Below, piece by piece: positions 8,117 to 17,321 of a DNA stretch of 64,000 bases. Made by a program: the position numbers and the translations under genes. Source of the DNA: UBA826 sp045564655 (lineage in GTDB: Bacteria > Chloroflexota > Dehalococcoidia > Lucifugimonadales > UBA826). Below the pieces are notes generated by a model, which saw only the letters and a program-made list of their open reading frames with translations, was not told the DNA's origin and searched no databases. The stretch is taken from assembly GCA_045564655.1 (NCBI GenBank), contig JBJLGX010000008.1, positions 1 through 64,000 on the forward strand. Reading direction: 5' to 3'. Within the stretch, counting starts at the first letter, position 1. Every line of letters starts with the position of its first letter.

Positions 8117-9658
8117 ATGATAGTTGACAACATAGACGCTGACTTGTCAGCATTAATTGAAGTAATACCCAAACCAATACAAGAGAAATTGTTAGCAACT
8201 GAAAATGTTAACGATTTGCTAGAAGTTGTATTGGACCTTGGAAGATCCCCTGAAGCTAGATTTCTAAACAAAACTGAATTATTAGACGTTAAAGAAGTAA
8301 GTTCCGAAGACATTGATTTTTCATTATCTAAGGTTGGCATATTTGGTGCCGACAATAGAGCTGGACTTGAAAGAACCCTTCATAGAATATCTGCTATGAG
8401 AAATAGAAGTGGGAAAATTGTCGGGTTAACATTTAGAGTTGGCCGAGCCGTACTCGGAACCATTAAAATAATAGAAGACTTAATATATTCTGGAAAAAGT
8501 ATTCTTTTATTAGGTCGCCCTGGAATAGGCAAAACCACAATGTTAAGAGAAATTGCCCGGGTTTTATCTGATGATGCTGGCAAAAGAGTTATAGTCGTCG
8601 ATACATCTAATGAAATAGCGGGAGATGGAGATATACCCCACCCGGCTATAGGCAGATCTAGAAGAATGCAAGTACCTTCTCCCACAGAGCAACATAATGT
8701 AATGATTGAAGCTGTTGAGAATCATATGCCCGAAGTAATTATAATAGATGAGATAGGTACCGAGCTCGAAGCTAATGCAGCAAGAACAATAGCCGAACGT
8801 GGAGTTCAATTAGTAGCAACAGCACATGGAAACGAACTCGAAAACTTAATGCTAAACCCCACGTTATCAGATCTTGTAGGAGGTATACAAACTGTTACAC
8901 TAGGTGACCTCGAAGCTAGACGTCGAAAGTCCCAAAAAACTGTTCTTGAACGCAACGCCCCACCAACTTTCGATATTGTAGTTGAAATACAAGGAAGAGA
9001 TACTGTAACAATACATGCTGATGTAGCCACAACAATTGATAAAATGCTAAGGAAACAATCTATCCCATCTGAAATAAGAAGCATATCTGCGGAAGGAGAC
9101 ATAGAAAAGCAAATTTCGAGCCCTGCTAATCATACTAATAATGATGATTACGACAGCCCTTCTAATGAACATAAAATCACCCAACCTCTCTCAGTTACCA
9201 GAGTGCTTCCATATGGAGTTAATCGTGGAAGAATTGAACAAATTATTAATGCAATGAATGCTCCAATATCCCTTGTATCAGATATGAATATGGCAGACAT
9301 TGTTGTAACAACAAAAAACTACCACAGAAGAGGAACCCGGGCACTTCAAAATGCAGAGGAAATGCGCAAACCTGTATTTGTTTTAAGAAGAAATACGGTT
9401 AACCAAATAGAACAATTTGTAAAAACAGTTATACGTGGTAATGAAAGTAAATCTTTATCATCTGCAGAAAGATCTCTTGCTATATTAGAAGCTGAAAAAG
9501 CAATATACAGAATCACTAATGGAGAAAAAGAAGTAAAACTTAAAGCTCAAAATTCACACATTCGGAGATTACAACACGAACTAGCAACAGAACACGGATT
9601 AGAATCTTCAAGTATTGGAAGAGAACCTACGAGACGAGTAGTTTTATATGCGAACTGA
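8117..9658 (+). CDS. AAA ATPase with C-terminal R3H domain (SpoIIIAA/Ycf45-like)
   Basis: 513 residues. The N-terminal region has LEVVLDLGRSPEARF, a signature of the single-stranded nucleic-acid-binding AAA/R3H family. A SpoIIIAA-type ATPase follows: Walker A GRPGIGKTTMLRE, Walker B EVIIIDEIGTELEA, and DTSNEIAGDGD. A poorly conserved polar linker (about 330-360) leads to a jag-like segment and an R3H domain with IRRLQHELATEHGL and GREPTRRVVLY at the C-terminus. Members bind nucleic acid, but the exact role outside sporulators is not established; presence of this family does not imply sporulation. It overlaps the tmk start by 11 bases, so the two are coupled. Confidence 0.88.
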   Translation: MIVDNIDADLSALIEVIPKPIQEKLLATENVNDLLEVVLDLGRSPEARFLNKTELLDVKEVSSEDIDFSLSKVGIFGADNRAGLERTLHRISAMRNRSGKIVGLTFRVGRAVLGTIKIIEDLIYSGKSILLLGRPGIGKTTMLREIARVLSDDAGKRVIVVDTSNEIAGDGDIPHPAIGRSRRMQVPSPTEQHNVMIEAVENHMPEVIIIDEIGTELEANAARTIAERGVQLVATAHGNELENLMLNPTLSDLVGGIQTVTLGDLEARRRKSQKTVLERNAPPTFDIVVEIQGRDTVTIHADVATTIDKMLRKQSIPSEIRSISAEGDIEKQISSPANHTNNDDYDSPSNEHKITQPLSVTRVLPYGVNRGRIEQIINAMNAPISLVSDMNMADIVVTTKNYHRRGTRALQNAEEMRKPVFVLRRNTVNQIEQFVKTVIRGNESKSLSSAERSLAILEAEKAIYRITNGEKEVKLKAQNSHIRRLQHELATEHGLESSSIGREPTRRVVLYAN

Positions 9659-10259
9659 TATAAAACCTAAATTCATAGTATTTGAGGGCATCGATGGAAG
9701 TGGAAAATCCACTCAAGCCAAACTTTTGGCAAATAGACTCTTGAAAACTAAGGTGTCCCATATTTTAAAAAAAGAACCTGGAGATACAATAATTGGTGAA
9801 AAGATCAGAAAATTGTTATCTGACGACTCAGATATGTCTCCTTTAACCGAATTGTTTTTGTTTTCAGCTGCTAGAAAAGAATTAGTTGATAAAGAAATAA
9901 TACCTGCACTTGAAAACGAGACTTTAGTAATTCTAGATCGATATATATATTCAACTATTGCATACCAAGGTTATGGCCGAAATATAGATTTTGGATATAT
10001 CCATCACTTAAATAAGATTGCAACCAGCGATTTAAAACCTGACATAGTATTTTTACTTGATATAAATCCCGAAGTATCGTCTTCTAGAATAGACTCAAAA
10101 AATTTAGATCGGATTGAATCAGAATCAATAGAGTTTTATGCTCAAGTCAGAAATGGTTATTTAGAAATAGCTAACGCTAACCCTAACACTTGGATGATTG
10201 TAGATGCTTCAAAGCAACCTGAACAAATACATAATCAGATTTGGGACAGAATATCTTAA
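9648..10259 (+). CDS. tmk: Thymidylate kinase
   Basis: 203 residues. P-loop FEGIDGSGKSTQAKLLA, the DRY motif in ILDRYIYSTIAYQGYGR that positions dTMP, and LDINPEVSSSR ahead of the LID region. It phosphorylates dTMP to dTDP in the cytoplasm. The ATG at 9648 lies inside the end of the AAA/R3H gene, so translation is probably coupled. The gene converges with the CpsB-like gene one base beyond its stop, leaving no room for a dedicated terminator. Confidence 0.95.
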   Translation: MRTDIKPKFIVFEGIDGSGKSTQAKLLANRLLKTKVSHILKKEPGDTIIGEKIRKLLSDDSDMSPLTELFLFSAARKELVDKEIIPALENETLVILDRYIYSTIAYQGYGRNIDFGYIHHLNKIATSDLKPDIVFLLDINPEVSSSRIDSKNLDRIESESIEFYAQVRNGYLEIANANPNTWMIVDASKQPEQIHNQIWDRIS

Positions 10260-10260
10260 A

Positions 10261-10980
10261 TTAATCTATATTTAACAATATACGAGGATTATCTGAAACT
10301 AATTTCTTAGCAGATTCCTGTCCAATAAGTTTTTTAGCAGTTTCAAATCCCTTAATTAAATCTTGTTCTCTTTGACCAAAGGCCATATGTGTATCAGATG
10401 CAATAATGTGACAAAATCCGTCCTTTAATATTTCATGTGAAAAAGTTCTAGCTTCCTTTCCGAACTTGCCATACAGACTACTCGATGTAAGTTGCATTAA
10501 CATTCCCCTACCCACCAATTCTTTAAGATAATCATAATCATTTTTAAATATCTCCATTCTTTCTGGATGAGCTATGACAGGAATCAACCCCATTTCCTTA
10601 ACTTCCTCTAAAACATCATCTATGGGCACGTCTTTACCTTCCCATGGCATTTCCAATAGAATGTGCGGGCCACCATTCATAGATAATGCATACCCTGTAC
10701 GTATATCTTCAGGCAAAGTTATATCAATATGGTTTTCCATTCCCAATTTTATTTCTGTTAAATATCCTCTTTCTACAGAAATATCATTTATTTGGGTAAC
10801 TAATTTTCTTATATGCGCAACAGAATGAAATTCTGTTACGTCTTTTCTATGAGGTGTAGCTAAAACAAACTCAATGTTCTGGTCTGATGAAATTCTTACT
10901 ATTTCTAAAGATTCATTAATGTCATCAGGGCCATCGTCCACAGATGGCAATAAATGGTTGTGTAAATCATAAATTTTCAT
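10261..10980 (-). CDS. CpsB/YwqE-like PHP-domain tyrosine phosphatase
   Basis: 239 residues. Metal-binding PHP motifs are all present: DLHNHLLPSVDDGPDD at the N-terminus, ATPHRKDVTEF, the PVIAHPERMEIF motif, and ASDTHMAFGQRE near the end. CpsB/YwqE proteins are Mn-dependent phosphatases that dephosphorylate bacterial tyrosine kinases controlling exopolysaccharide export. No BY-kinase or capsule cluster lies next to it, although a glycosyltransferase follows 1 kb away, so the physiological substrate is open; a histidinol-phosphatase-like or other PHP activity is possible. It is transcribed towards tmk and away from the GNAT gene at 11068. Confidence 0.85.
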   Translation of the reverse strand: MKIYDLHNHLLPSVDDGPDDINESLEIVRISSDQNIEFVLATPHRKDVTEFHSVAHIRKLVTQINDISVERGYLTEIKLGMENHIDITLPEDIRTGYALSMNGGPHILLEMPWEGKDVPIDDVLEEVKEMGLIPVIAHPERMEIFKNDYDYLKELVGRGMLMQLTSSSLYGKFGKEARTFSHEILKDGFCHIIASDTHMAFGQREQDLIKGFETAKKLIGQESAKKLVSDNPRILLNID

Positions 10981-11000
10981 AATTAATCAATAAGTATTCG

Positions 11001-11029
11001 TTTACATTTTATTTTTACTAAATTATAGT
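11001..11029 (+). promoter_or_regulatory. Sigma-70-type promoter for the tandem GNAT gene
   Basis: TTTACA (11001-11006), a 17-base AT-rich spacer, and TATAGT (11024-11029), in the 87-base gap between divergent genes. The predicted start of transcription would lie about 30 bases before the ATG at 11068. Confidence 0.5.
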
Positions 11030-11067
11030 CTGATTAGAGATTATAGTTTTTAGGAATTTTTAGCATT

Positions 11068-12015
11068 ATGCAATCTAATATATCAATATCATCTTTTAAA
11101 TGGGAAGACACAAATGATGTAATTGAATTTCTAAATAAAGTAGGTAACTTAAAAAACACCGAAAAAGAAATATCAAAAGAATTCTTTACTCTATACCATA
11201 AACTTCCAGGGTCAAACCCATTGGCAGATTCTTTTTTAGCTAAAAGAAATGATAATAAAATAATAGGTTTTATGCATCTAATTTATGAAGAGAAAATTAG
11301 TCGCATAGTGGCGATTACTAATATATCAAATACATCTCAAGCATATGAAATATTCACAAAATTTATGGATATAGCTCAAGATTTTGCTACATCTAACAAA
11401 GCTACCGTGCTCCACACACAAATCAAATCAGATTCTACGATTCTAGATTATATAAATAAAGACTGGATTCAGGTTAAAGAATATTGGGATTTAAAATGTG
11501 ATCGTGAAAAAGGTTTATCAAAGCTTAAAAAATTCAATTCCCCTAGACCGTTTTCTTCAATTTCTGATAATTACATATCTGAACCCTTAGATCTCAATAC
11601 AGGAATCAAGGATCTTACTAGTATACAAAACATATCATTTGAAAATCATTGGGGGTTTTGCCCCAATACTGAAGAGGAAATTAAGGGTCGTATTGAAATA
11701 ACAAACCCTAATCAAGAAGGAGTCCTCTTAATTAAGGATCAAGATAACATAGCTGGTTATAACTGGACAATATTCGTTAACAGAAACGGACATTCCGGAG
11801 GATGGATTAGTATGACCGGAGTGTCACCGAAATATAGAGGATTAGGACTAGGAAGATCAATTGTAATGACAGGTATGCAATATTTATTTGACAAAGGCGC
11901 AGATTACGTTGAATTAGAAGTTGATTCATCCAACTTACCAGCTGTAAATCTTTATAAAAGTCTAGGATTTACAAAACGATCAGAAACAGTATGGCTTGAA
12001 AAAACCAAATTCTAA
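11068..12015 (+). CDS. Tandem GNAT N-acetyltransferase, mycothiol-synthase-like layout
   Basis: 315 residues made of two GNAT halves. The C-terminal half is well conserved: GGWISMTGVSPKYRGLGLG (acetyl-CoA-binding Q/RxxGxG/A loop), EVDSSNLPAVNLYKSLGF, typical of GNAT motif B. The N-terminal half is divergent. Two GNAT domains in about 315 residues is the layout of mycothiol synthase MshD, and the convergent neighbour is a MshA-like glycosyltransferase. This supports, but does not prove, an acyl-amino-sugar product. Other tandem GNATs of unknown substrate share this layout. The stop is one base from that of the glycosyltransferase. Confidence 0.75.
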   Translation: MQSNISISSFKWEDTNDVIEFLNKVGNLKNTEKEISKEFFTLYHKLPGSNPLADSFLAKRNDNKIIGFMHLIYEEKISRIVAITNISNTSQAYEIFTKFMDIAQDFATSNKATVLHTQIKSDSTILDYINKDWIQVKEYWDLKCDREKGLSKLKKFNSPRPFSSISDNYISEPLDLNTGIKDLTSIQNISFENHWGFCPNTEEEIKGRIEITNPNQEGVLLIKDQDNIAGYNWTIFVNRNGHSGGWISMTGVSPKYRGLGLGRSIVMTGMQYLFDKGADYVELEVDSSNLPAVNLYKSLGFTKRSETVWLEKTKF

Positions 12016-12016
12016 A

Positions 12017-13237
12017 TTATCCAGCTTCCATCATGTGAAATTGCGTTAATAATCCTTCATAGTATTCTGTTAGGTATAGTGCAGTTTTTTTCCAATCCAT
12101 AATTTGGGCTTTATTAAGTGCCGCATTACCCATATTTTCTCTTAGGTCTTTATTAGACAATAAGATCTCTAACTTATCTATAAATGGATCAGGGCACCTC
12201 ATAGGAATAAGATATCCTGTTTTAGCATCATCAATGAAAGAAGGAATCCCTCCAACACGAGATGCAACCACAGGAGTCCCGCATGCCATTGATTCCAATG
12301 CAACTAATCCAAAACTTTCATAATGAGAAGGGAATACAAATACATCAGCTGCAGAATAATAATAACGTAACTCTTCTTGAGTTACTGATCCAATAAATTT
12401 AACTTTATTCAATATCCCTAATTCATATGCATAAGTCTTTAATCTTTTTAACTCAGCATCATCCCCATCTAAACTACCACCCACAATGATAAGTTGGCAA
12501 TCTTGATTAGTACTAATAACATTAAATGAATCTATTAATATATCTAATCCTTTTATTGGCTCTATCCTACCTGCATATAAAAGAGTAGTTTTATCTGCGA
12601 TGTTTATTTTTTTTCTTGAATCCTTTTTATTTTCAGGATAAAAAATATCTGTATTAACTCCTCCAGCAATAACTTTAATTTTCGTTAAAGGTATTTTATA
12701 CAACCTGTGAATATCAAGCTTTTCCACTTCAGTTAAAACTAATATCCCCATAGCAGACTTCATGATTCTAAGTTCAGATTTAGATCTAAGGGCCCCTTCT
12801 TCTTCACCTGTTCTAGCTCGTATTTTCGTTTTAGCAAGAGTATGAAATGTAACCGTATGAGGAGAGTTCCAAATATTACTTAATTTCTCTGCTACCAATC
12901 CTGAAAGCCAGTAATGACTATGAATATAGTCATAATTGCCATCGATAGATTTAGTGTAATCTAAAACTCCTTCAACAAAATCATCGATATACTCATGTAA
13001 GTTATGTTTTTTTTCAGAAATTACCCCCGCAGGTATATGGATAACTCTAGCATTTTCAGATAATGAAACAATTTGAGGGTCTGTAATATCGTGACGCCGA
13101 GTAAACACATCCACGTTATTCCCTAAATTAGATAGCTCTTTCGCCATATTAAGGACATAAACATTCATACCCCCTGTATCTTTTTCTCCTAATCTCGCGA
13201 CAGGACAGCCATGATAACTAATAATAGCAATATTCAC
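12017..13237 (-). CDS. GT4 glycosyltransferase, MshA-like
   Basis: 406 residues, GT-B fold. The N-terminal domain has a glycine-rich acceptor loop EKDTGGMNVYVLNMAKEL and HSHYWLSGLVAEKL, both close to MshA (inositol-phosphate N-acetylglucosaminyltransferase) and sucrose-phosphate-synthase-like GT4 enzymes. The C-terminal domain has LLYAGRIEPIKGLDILI, FVFPSHYESFGLVALESMA (ExFGxxxxE of the GT4 donor site) and GTPVVASRVGGIPSF. It transfers an activated sugar retaining configuration. Without the other msh genes (mshB, mshC) in the window, a role in lipid glycosylation or another glycoside is equally possible. Confidence 0.85.
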   Translation of the reverse strand: MNIAIISYHGCPVARLGEKDTGGMNVYVLNMAKELSNLGNNVDVFTRRHDITDPQIVSLSENARVIHIPAGVISEKKHNLHEYIDDFVEGVLDYTKSIDGNYDYIHSHYWLSGLVAEKLSNIWNSPHTVTFHTLAKTKIRARTGEEEGALRSKSELRIMKSAMGILVLTEVEKLDIHRLYKIPLTKIKVIAGGVNTDIFYPENKKDSRKKINIADKTTLLYAGRIEPIKGLDILIDSFNVISTNQDCQLIIVGGSLDGDDAELKRLKTYAYELGILNKVKFIGSVTQEELRYYYSAADVFVFPSHYESFGLVALESMACGTPVVASRVGGIPSFIDDAKTGYLIPMRCPDPFIDKLEILLSNKDLRENMGNAALNKAQIMDWKKTALYLTEYYEGLLTQFHMMEAG

Positions 13238-13302
13238 TAACTAATATTCCTTTGGATTATGATTTAAACCAAACAATTATACCAAATCGAGCTGATTTTA
13301 TA

Positions 13303-14280
13303 TTAGCGCTTAATAGTTAGGTCAAAAACGGCATAATCAGATGCTCCCAAATGATATTTATACCTCTCCACTCCTTTCAAAAAATTAAATTCAGATCTCC
13401 CTTTCTCAATAGCAGTTTTAATTGAAAAAGCTTTGTTGATTAAACTTACACTTAAACTTGAAAACTCAGGGTTATACCCACTGTTATAAAGTAAGTATTT
13501 ATTGTCATAATCAAAACAAATACATGCTGCAACTTTCTTTTTATCTATCTCCATAAAAAAAAGTTTAAATTGCTTCTTTAGTGTTAATTGTTTTGCTATA
13601 TCTATAAAAAATAACTTATTTTCAGGTTTTAAAAATGTTTCTTTATCTTCCATACTAGAAGACATTAACAAAAAGAATTCGTCCATTATTTGGTCTACAT
13701 TTTCATCTGAAATATCTGCCTCATATTGAACATACTCTACAGTAGAATCTAAGCGTCTTATCTTTCTTCGTAATTCATGTCTATATTTTTTAGGTAAATT
13801 TGATATGTATGTTTCCCAATCAGTATCTAATTTAGAAAAAGGCGTTTTTTCACTTTCAATTAATTCCACTTCAAACCCTATATCATTAGCTAATTTAGGG
13901 AGATATTTAATTGTAGGAGAGGTTTCTGGAATAGAGTTTAATTTAATTACATCCCAATTTAAGTTAATCAAATGTTCCCACCCTAATTCAAAAAACCTTT
14001 CTTCCCGTCCAAAAACAATTGGAAAATCCATATAATCGTATAAGTTAGGGTCTCCAATAAATGTCATTTCATTCTTATCTATCAGCATAGGAAGTATGCC
14101 TAATATTTCATCATTTTCTTTAATAGTTACAATTTCAACCGGTTTCTCAGAAACAAATCGCTTGTACCAAATTGATTGCCAATCAGGAGTTATAAAAATT
14201 GTATTTATGGTACTTTCATCTAACACATGGTTCCATGCATCAATTACTTCCTGTGTTAAAGAACTTAAAAAATCACTCAT
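13303..14280 (-). CDS. CelD/FemAB-like GNAT-fold acyltransferase (PF13480 type)
   Basis: 325 residues. The central segment KKYRHELRRKIRRL and the C-terminal EFNFLKGVERYKYHLG are the hallmarks of the CelD/BcsL-type acetyltransferase domain (acyl-CoA- or acyl-tRNA-using FemAB superfamily). No signal peptide or membrane helix. Members are often linked to exopolysaccharide or cell-envelope modification. Its start overlaps the folE stop by four bases, so it is co-translated with folE and thrC, a pairing I cannot explain functionally. The substrate is unknown. Confidence 0.75.
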   Translation of the reverse strand: MSDFLSSLTQEVIDAWNHVLDESTINTIFITPDWQSIWYKRFVSEKPVEIVTIKENDEILGILPMLIDKNEMTFIGDPNLYDYMDFPIVFGREERFFELGWEHLINLNWDVIKLNSIPETSPTIKYLPKLANDIGFEVELIESEKTPFSKLDTDWETYISNLPKKYRHELRRKIRRLDSTVEYVQYEADISDENVDQIMDEFFLLMSSSMEDKETFLKPENKLFFIDIAKQLTLKKQFKLFFMEIDKKKVAACICFDYDNKYLLYNSGYNPEFSSLSVSLINKAFSIKTAIEKGRSEFNFLKGVERYKYHLGASDYAVFDLTIKR

Positions 14281-14870
14281 ACTTTATTATCCAAATTATT
14301 ATCAGATTCGGAATATATTGCTATCCTTAATTTATTTACTCCCTCAGAATCTCCTCTTTCTGAAAATGTAGTTAACAAGGCTCCTGGTTTTTCTACTCCC
14401 CTAAGTGTCATACACATGTGTTCTGCAGATATAACAACAAGCACTGCCAAAGCATCCAAAGAAGTGTTAATGGTATCTGCAATTTGGGTAGTCAATCTTT
14501 CTTGAATTTGGAGCCTTTTGGCAAGAATATCTACAACTCTAGCAAGCTTACTAACCCCAACTACTTTCCCTTGAGGAATATAGCCTATGTGCACCTTACC
14601 GATAAAAGGTAACAAATGATGTTCACATATAGAAAAAAATGAAATATTAGTTAATAATACCGGATCATAATGATTTTCAGAAAATCCTATATTTAAATTT
14701 TCTTTAGGATCTTTACCAAATCCTGAAAACAATTCTGAGTATAATTCAGATACTCTCTTAGGAGTATCTAGTAATCCTTCTCTATTAACATCTTCTCCGA
14801 TAGATTCTAAAATGCTCTTGATCGCAGATTGGATAACTTGTTCCATTTCTTTATTATCATTTGATTTCAT
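14277..14870 (-). CDS. folE: GTP cyclohydrolase I
   Basis: 197 residues, normal length. ISFFSICEHHLLPFIGKVHIGYIP carries the zinc cysteine and histidines (SICEHHLLPF), SKLARVVDILAKRLQIQE is the family signature, and SAEHMCMTLRGV gives the second zinc cysteine. It converts GTP to dihydroneopterin triphosphate, the first step to folate or other pterins. It overlaps thrC upstream and the CelD-like gene downstream by four bases each, forming a tight thrC-folE-acyltransferase operon on the minus strand. Folate made here would feed glyA, which is divergent from this operon. Confidence 0.95.
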   Translation of the reverse strand: MKSNDNKEMEQVIQSAIKSILESIGEDVNREGLLDTPKRVSELYSELFSGFGKDPKENLNIGFSENHYDPVLLTNISFFSICEHHLLPFIGKVHIGYIPQGKVVGVSKLARVVDILAKRLQIQERLTTQIADTINTSLDALAVLVVISAEHMCMTLRGVEKPGALLTTFSERGDSEGVNKLRIAIYSESDNNLDNKV

Positions 14871-15922
14871 GTCAGACTTAAGGCTCTTTCAACATCAGAA
14901 ATATCTGCTGAATATTCTTGCATTGAAACTGGTTCTATTGTGCTAGCTATATCAGGGTCCTTAAGACCATTACCAGTTAGTACACAGACTATCGATTTAC
15001 CTGAAAAATCTTCTCCAGAATCAACTTGTTTTAACAATCCAGCCAAAGATGCAGCCGAAGCAGGTTCACAAAATATACCTTCCATAGAAGCTAATTTTTT
15101 ATACGCTAACAATATATCGGCATCGGACACACTATCAATAATACCTTTAGATTCATCTCGAGCTTTAATAGCTTTTTGCCAACTCGCAGGGTTACCTATA
15201 CGTATAGCTGATGCTACAGTTTGTGGATTTTCAACAATTTTATTATTAACAATTGGAGCCGAACCTTCTGCCTGAAATCCATTCAGTACAGGCAAAGTAA
15301 GTTTTTCATTTCTCCCTTTTGCTTCTAAAAACCCTTTCCAATATGCTGTAATGTTCCCAGCGTTGCCAACTGGTATAAATAAATGGTCTGGAGAACAGCC
15401 AATATCATCAATTATCTCAAATGAAGCAGTTTTTTGACCTTCTATTCTGTTAGGGTTAATAGAATTTACCAGCTCTATCGGGTGTTTTTCACAAAGTTCT
15501 CTAACTATACTCAGTGCTTGATCAAAATTACCATCAATCATCGCAATATGTGCTCCGTATGCCACAGCCTGAGCTAATTTCCCCTTAGCTATTTTTCCTT
15601 TAGGGACAATTATTGTAGTTCTTAAATTGTAATGTGCCCCATATGCCGCAGCTGACGCACTAGTATTTCCAGTAGAAGCACACGCTATATTGGTAACACC
15701 TTTTTCCATAGCTTTTGCAACAGCAACAACCATTCCCCTATCTTTAAATGATCCTGTAGGGTTACATCCTTCCAACTTAAAAAATAGTCTGTCACATCCA
15801 ACTTCATCAATTATTCTATTTGAGGCAAGCAATGGGGTATCCCCTTCTCCAAGTGAAATAAGAGGGGTTTTTTTAGTAACAGGTAAAAAATCTTTATATC
15901 TTTCTAAAACTCCAGAATTCAT
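14867..15922 (-). CDS. thrC: Threonine synthase
   Basis: 351 residues, the short prokaryotic class. PLP lysine in PTGSFKDRGMVVAVAKA, the phosphate-binding STGNTSASAAAYGAHYN, and VGNAGNITAYWKGF near the middle. FCEPASAASLAGLLKQ and CVLTGNGLKDPD mark the C-terminus. It forms threonine from O-phosphohomoserine. First gene of the thrC-folE-acyltransferase operon and divergent from glyA. No homoserine dehydrogenase or kinase is in the window. Confidence 0.95.
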   Translation of the reverse strand: MNSGVLERYKDFLPVTKKTPLISLGEGDTPLLASNRIIDEVGCDRLFFKLEGCNPTGSFKDRGMVVAVAKAMEKGVTNIACASTGNTSASAAAYGAHYNLRTTIIVPKGKIAKGKLAQAVAYGAHIAMIDGNFDQALSIVRELCEKHPIELVNSINPNRIEGQKTASFEIIDDIGCSPDHLFIPVGNAGNITAYWKGFLEAKGRNEKLTLPVLNGFQAEGSAPIVNNKIVENPQTVASAIRIGNPASWQKAIKARDESKGIIDSVSDADILLAYKKLASMEGIFCEPASAASLAGLLKQVDSGEDFSGKSIVCVLTGNGLKDPDIASTIEPVSMQEYSADISDVERALSLT

Positions 15923-16016
15923 ATTAATAGAAATACCTAAACATTATTGTCTCAATAATTTAACTCAGTAATGAACGTACTGCAAGAACAAATCGTTTTA
16001 ACAATTTTTGAGAATA

Positions 16017-16045
16017 TTGCAGAGCAAAGGTAATATGTATATATA
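16017..16045 (+). promoter_or_regulatory. Weak sigma-70-type promoter for glyA
   Basis: TTGCAG (16017-16022), a 17-base spacer, then TATATA (16040-16045). The -10 lies in a run of alternating AT, so the exact register is uncertain. It is located 44 bases before the chosen glyA start. Confidence 0.4.
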
Positions 16046-16088
16046 TAATATTGTTTTTAGGCAATTATTAGCCAAAGGATTCAGATTT

Positions 16089-17321
16089 ATGGATTTAAAT
16101 TTAATAGATCCCGAAATACATAGTGCTATTTCAAATGAAAAAAAGCGTCAATTAGAAAACATAAATTTAATAGCTTCCGAAAACTATGCGAGTTCAGCTG
16201 TAATGGAAGCCCAAGGTAGTGTTTTTACAAATAAATATGCTGAAGGGTATCCAGGAAAACGTTACTACGGAGGTTGCGAATTTGTTGATGTAGTAGAAGA
16301 TTTGGCTATTACCCGTGCGAAAAATTTATTTAATTGCGAATACGCTAATGTTCAACCTCACAGTGGAGCTCAAGCTAATATGGCAGCATATTTTTCTTGT
16401 TTAACCCCCGGTGACGTCGTTTTAGGAATGCAACTAGATCACGGAGGACATCTAACCCATGGAAGTAAAGTGAACTTTTCTTCTAAGCTATATACATTTA
16501 TTGGGTATGGAGTAGAACGTGATACTGAAACTATCGATTTCACTCAAATTGAGGATTTAGCAAAAAAGCATGCACCAAAACTGATCATTGCTGGAGCATC
16601 AGCATATACTCGCATTATAGACTTCAAAAAATTTAGAGAAATATGTGATTCCGTTGGAGCAAAATTAATGGTCGATATGGCACACATATCAGGACTAGTC
16701 GCTACAGGAGCTCATCCATCTCCTGTTAATTATGCTGACATCGTAACAACTACAACTCATAAAACTTTACGTGGACCAAGAGGTGGAATGATATTAGCAA
16801 AATCAGAATTAGGCAAAAAACTTAACAGCGCCGTTTTCCCAAATATGCAAGGTGGTCCGATGGAACATACTATTGCTGCAAAAGCAGTGGCTTTCCAAGA
16901 AGCTTCAACAAAAGAATTTGCTGATTATCAATCTCAAATAATAAAAAATGCAAAAAAATTGTCTGAAATATTACAAAAAGGTGGATTGCGAATAGTATCT
17001 GGAGGAACAGATAATCATATGGTGTTGGTTGATTTAACAAATTTAGATCTAACAGGTAAATCAATAGAGGAATCTCTTAGCAGAGCAAATATAGTAGTAA
17101 ATAGAAACGCTATTCCCTACGATAAAAGACCCCCTAGGGAAACAAGTGGAATTCGATTAGGAACAGCAGCAATTACTACTCGCGGGATGAAAGAAGATGC
17201 TGTATCTGAAATAGGTTCATATATATTAGAAATAATTAATAATTCACAAAATAATATTCAAGAATCCAATACAAAAAAGAAAGTTTTAGATCTATTGAAG
17301 TCTTACCCTATCCCAAATTAA
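16089..17321 (+). CDS. glyA: Serine hydroxymethyltransferase
   Basis: 410 residues from ATG 16089, which has AAAGGA upstream; an in-frame extension reaching 16008 adds 27 residues not typical of the family and overlaps the probable promoter. Conserved blocks: NLIASENYASSAVMEAQGS, NKYAEGYPGKRYYGGCE, NVQPHSGAQANMA, and the PLP lysine in TTTTHKTLRGPRGGMI. It converts serine and tetrahydrofolate to glycine and methylene-THF. It converges with the TPP enzyme gene with no intergenic base. The PLP cofactor could come from pdxST and the folate from folE in this same window. Confidence 0.96.
   Translation: MDLNLIDPEIHSAISNEKKRQLENINLIASENYASSAVMEAQGSVFTNKYAEGYPGKRYYGGCEFVDVVEDLAITRAKNLFNCEYANVQPHSGAQANMAAYFSCLTPGDVVLGMQLDHGGHLTHGSKVNFSSKLYTFIGYGVERDTETIDFTQIEDLAKKHAPKLIIAGASAYTRIIDFKKFREICDSVGAKLMVDMAHISGLVATGAHPSPVNYADIVTTTTHKTLRGPRGGMILAKSELGKKLNSAVFPNMQGGPMEHTIAAKAVAFQEASTKEFADYQSQIIKNAKKLSEILQKGGLRIVSGGTDNHMVLVDLTNLDLTGKSIEESLSRANIVVNRNAIPYDKRPPRETSGIRLGTAAITTRGMKEDAVSEIGSYILEIINNSQNNIQESNTKKKVLDLLKSYPIPN

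Noticed and set aside
8117..9658. Evidence for sporulation from the SpoIIIAA-like ATPase
   Set aside because: This AAA/R3H family is common in non-sporulating bacteria and plastids; no other spo gene is present.
10574..10828. Open frames antisense to real genes across the window, such as this one inside the CpsB-like gene
   Set aside because: They lie opposite well-conserved genes, lack ribosome-binding sites and show no recognisable domain.
16008..16088. A longer SHMT starting at 16008
   Set aside because: The extra 27 residues are not family-like and cover the likely promoter; ATG 16089 has an SD.
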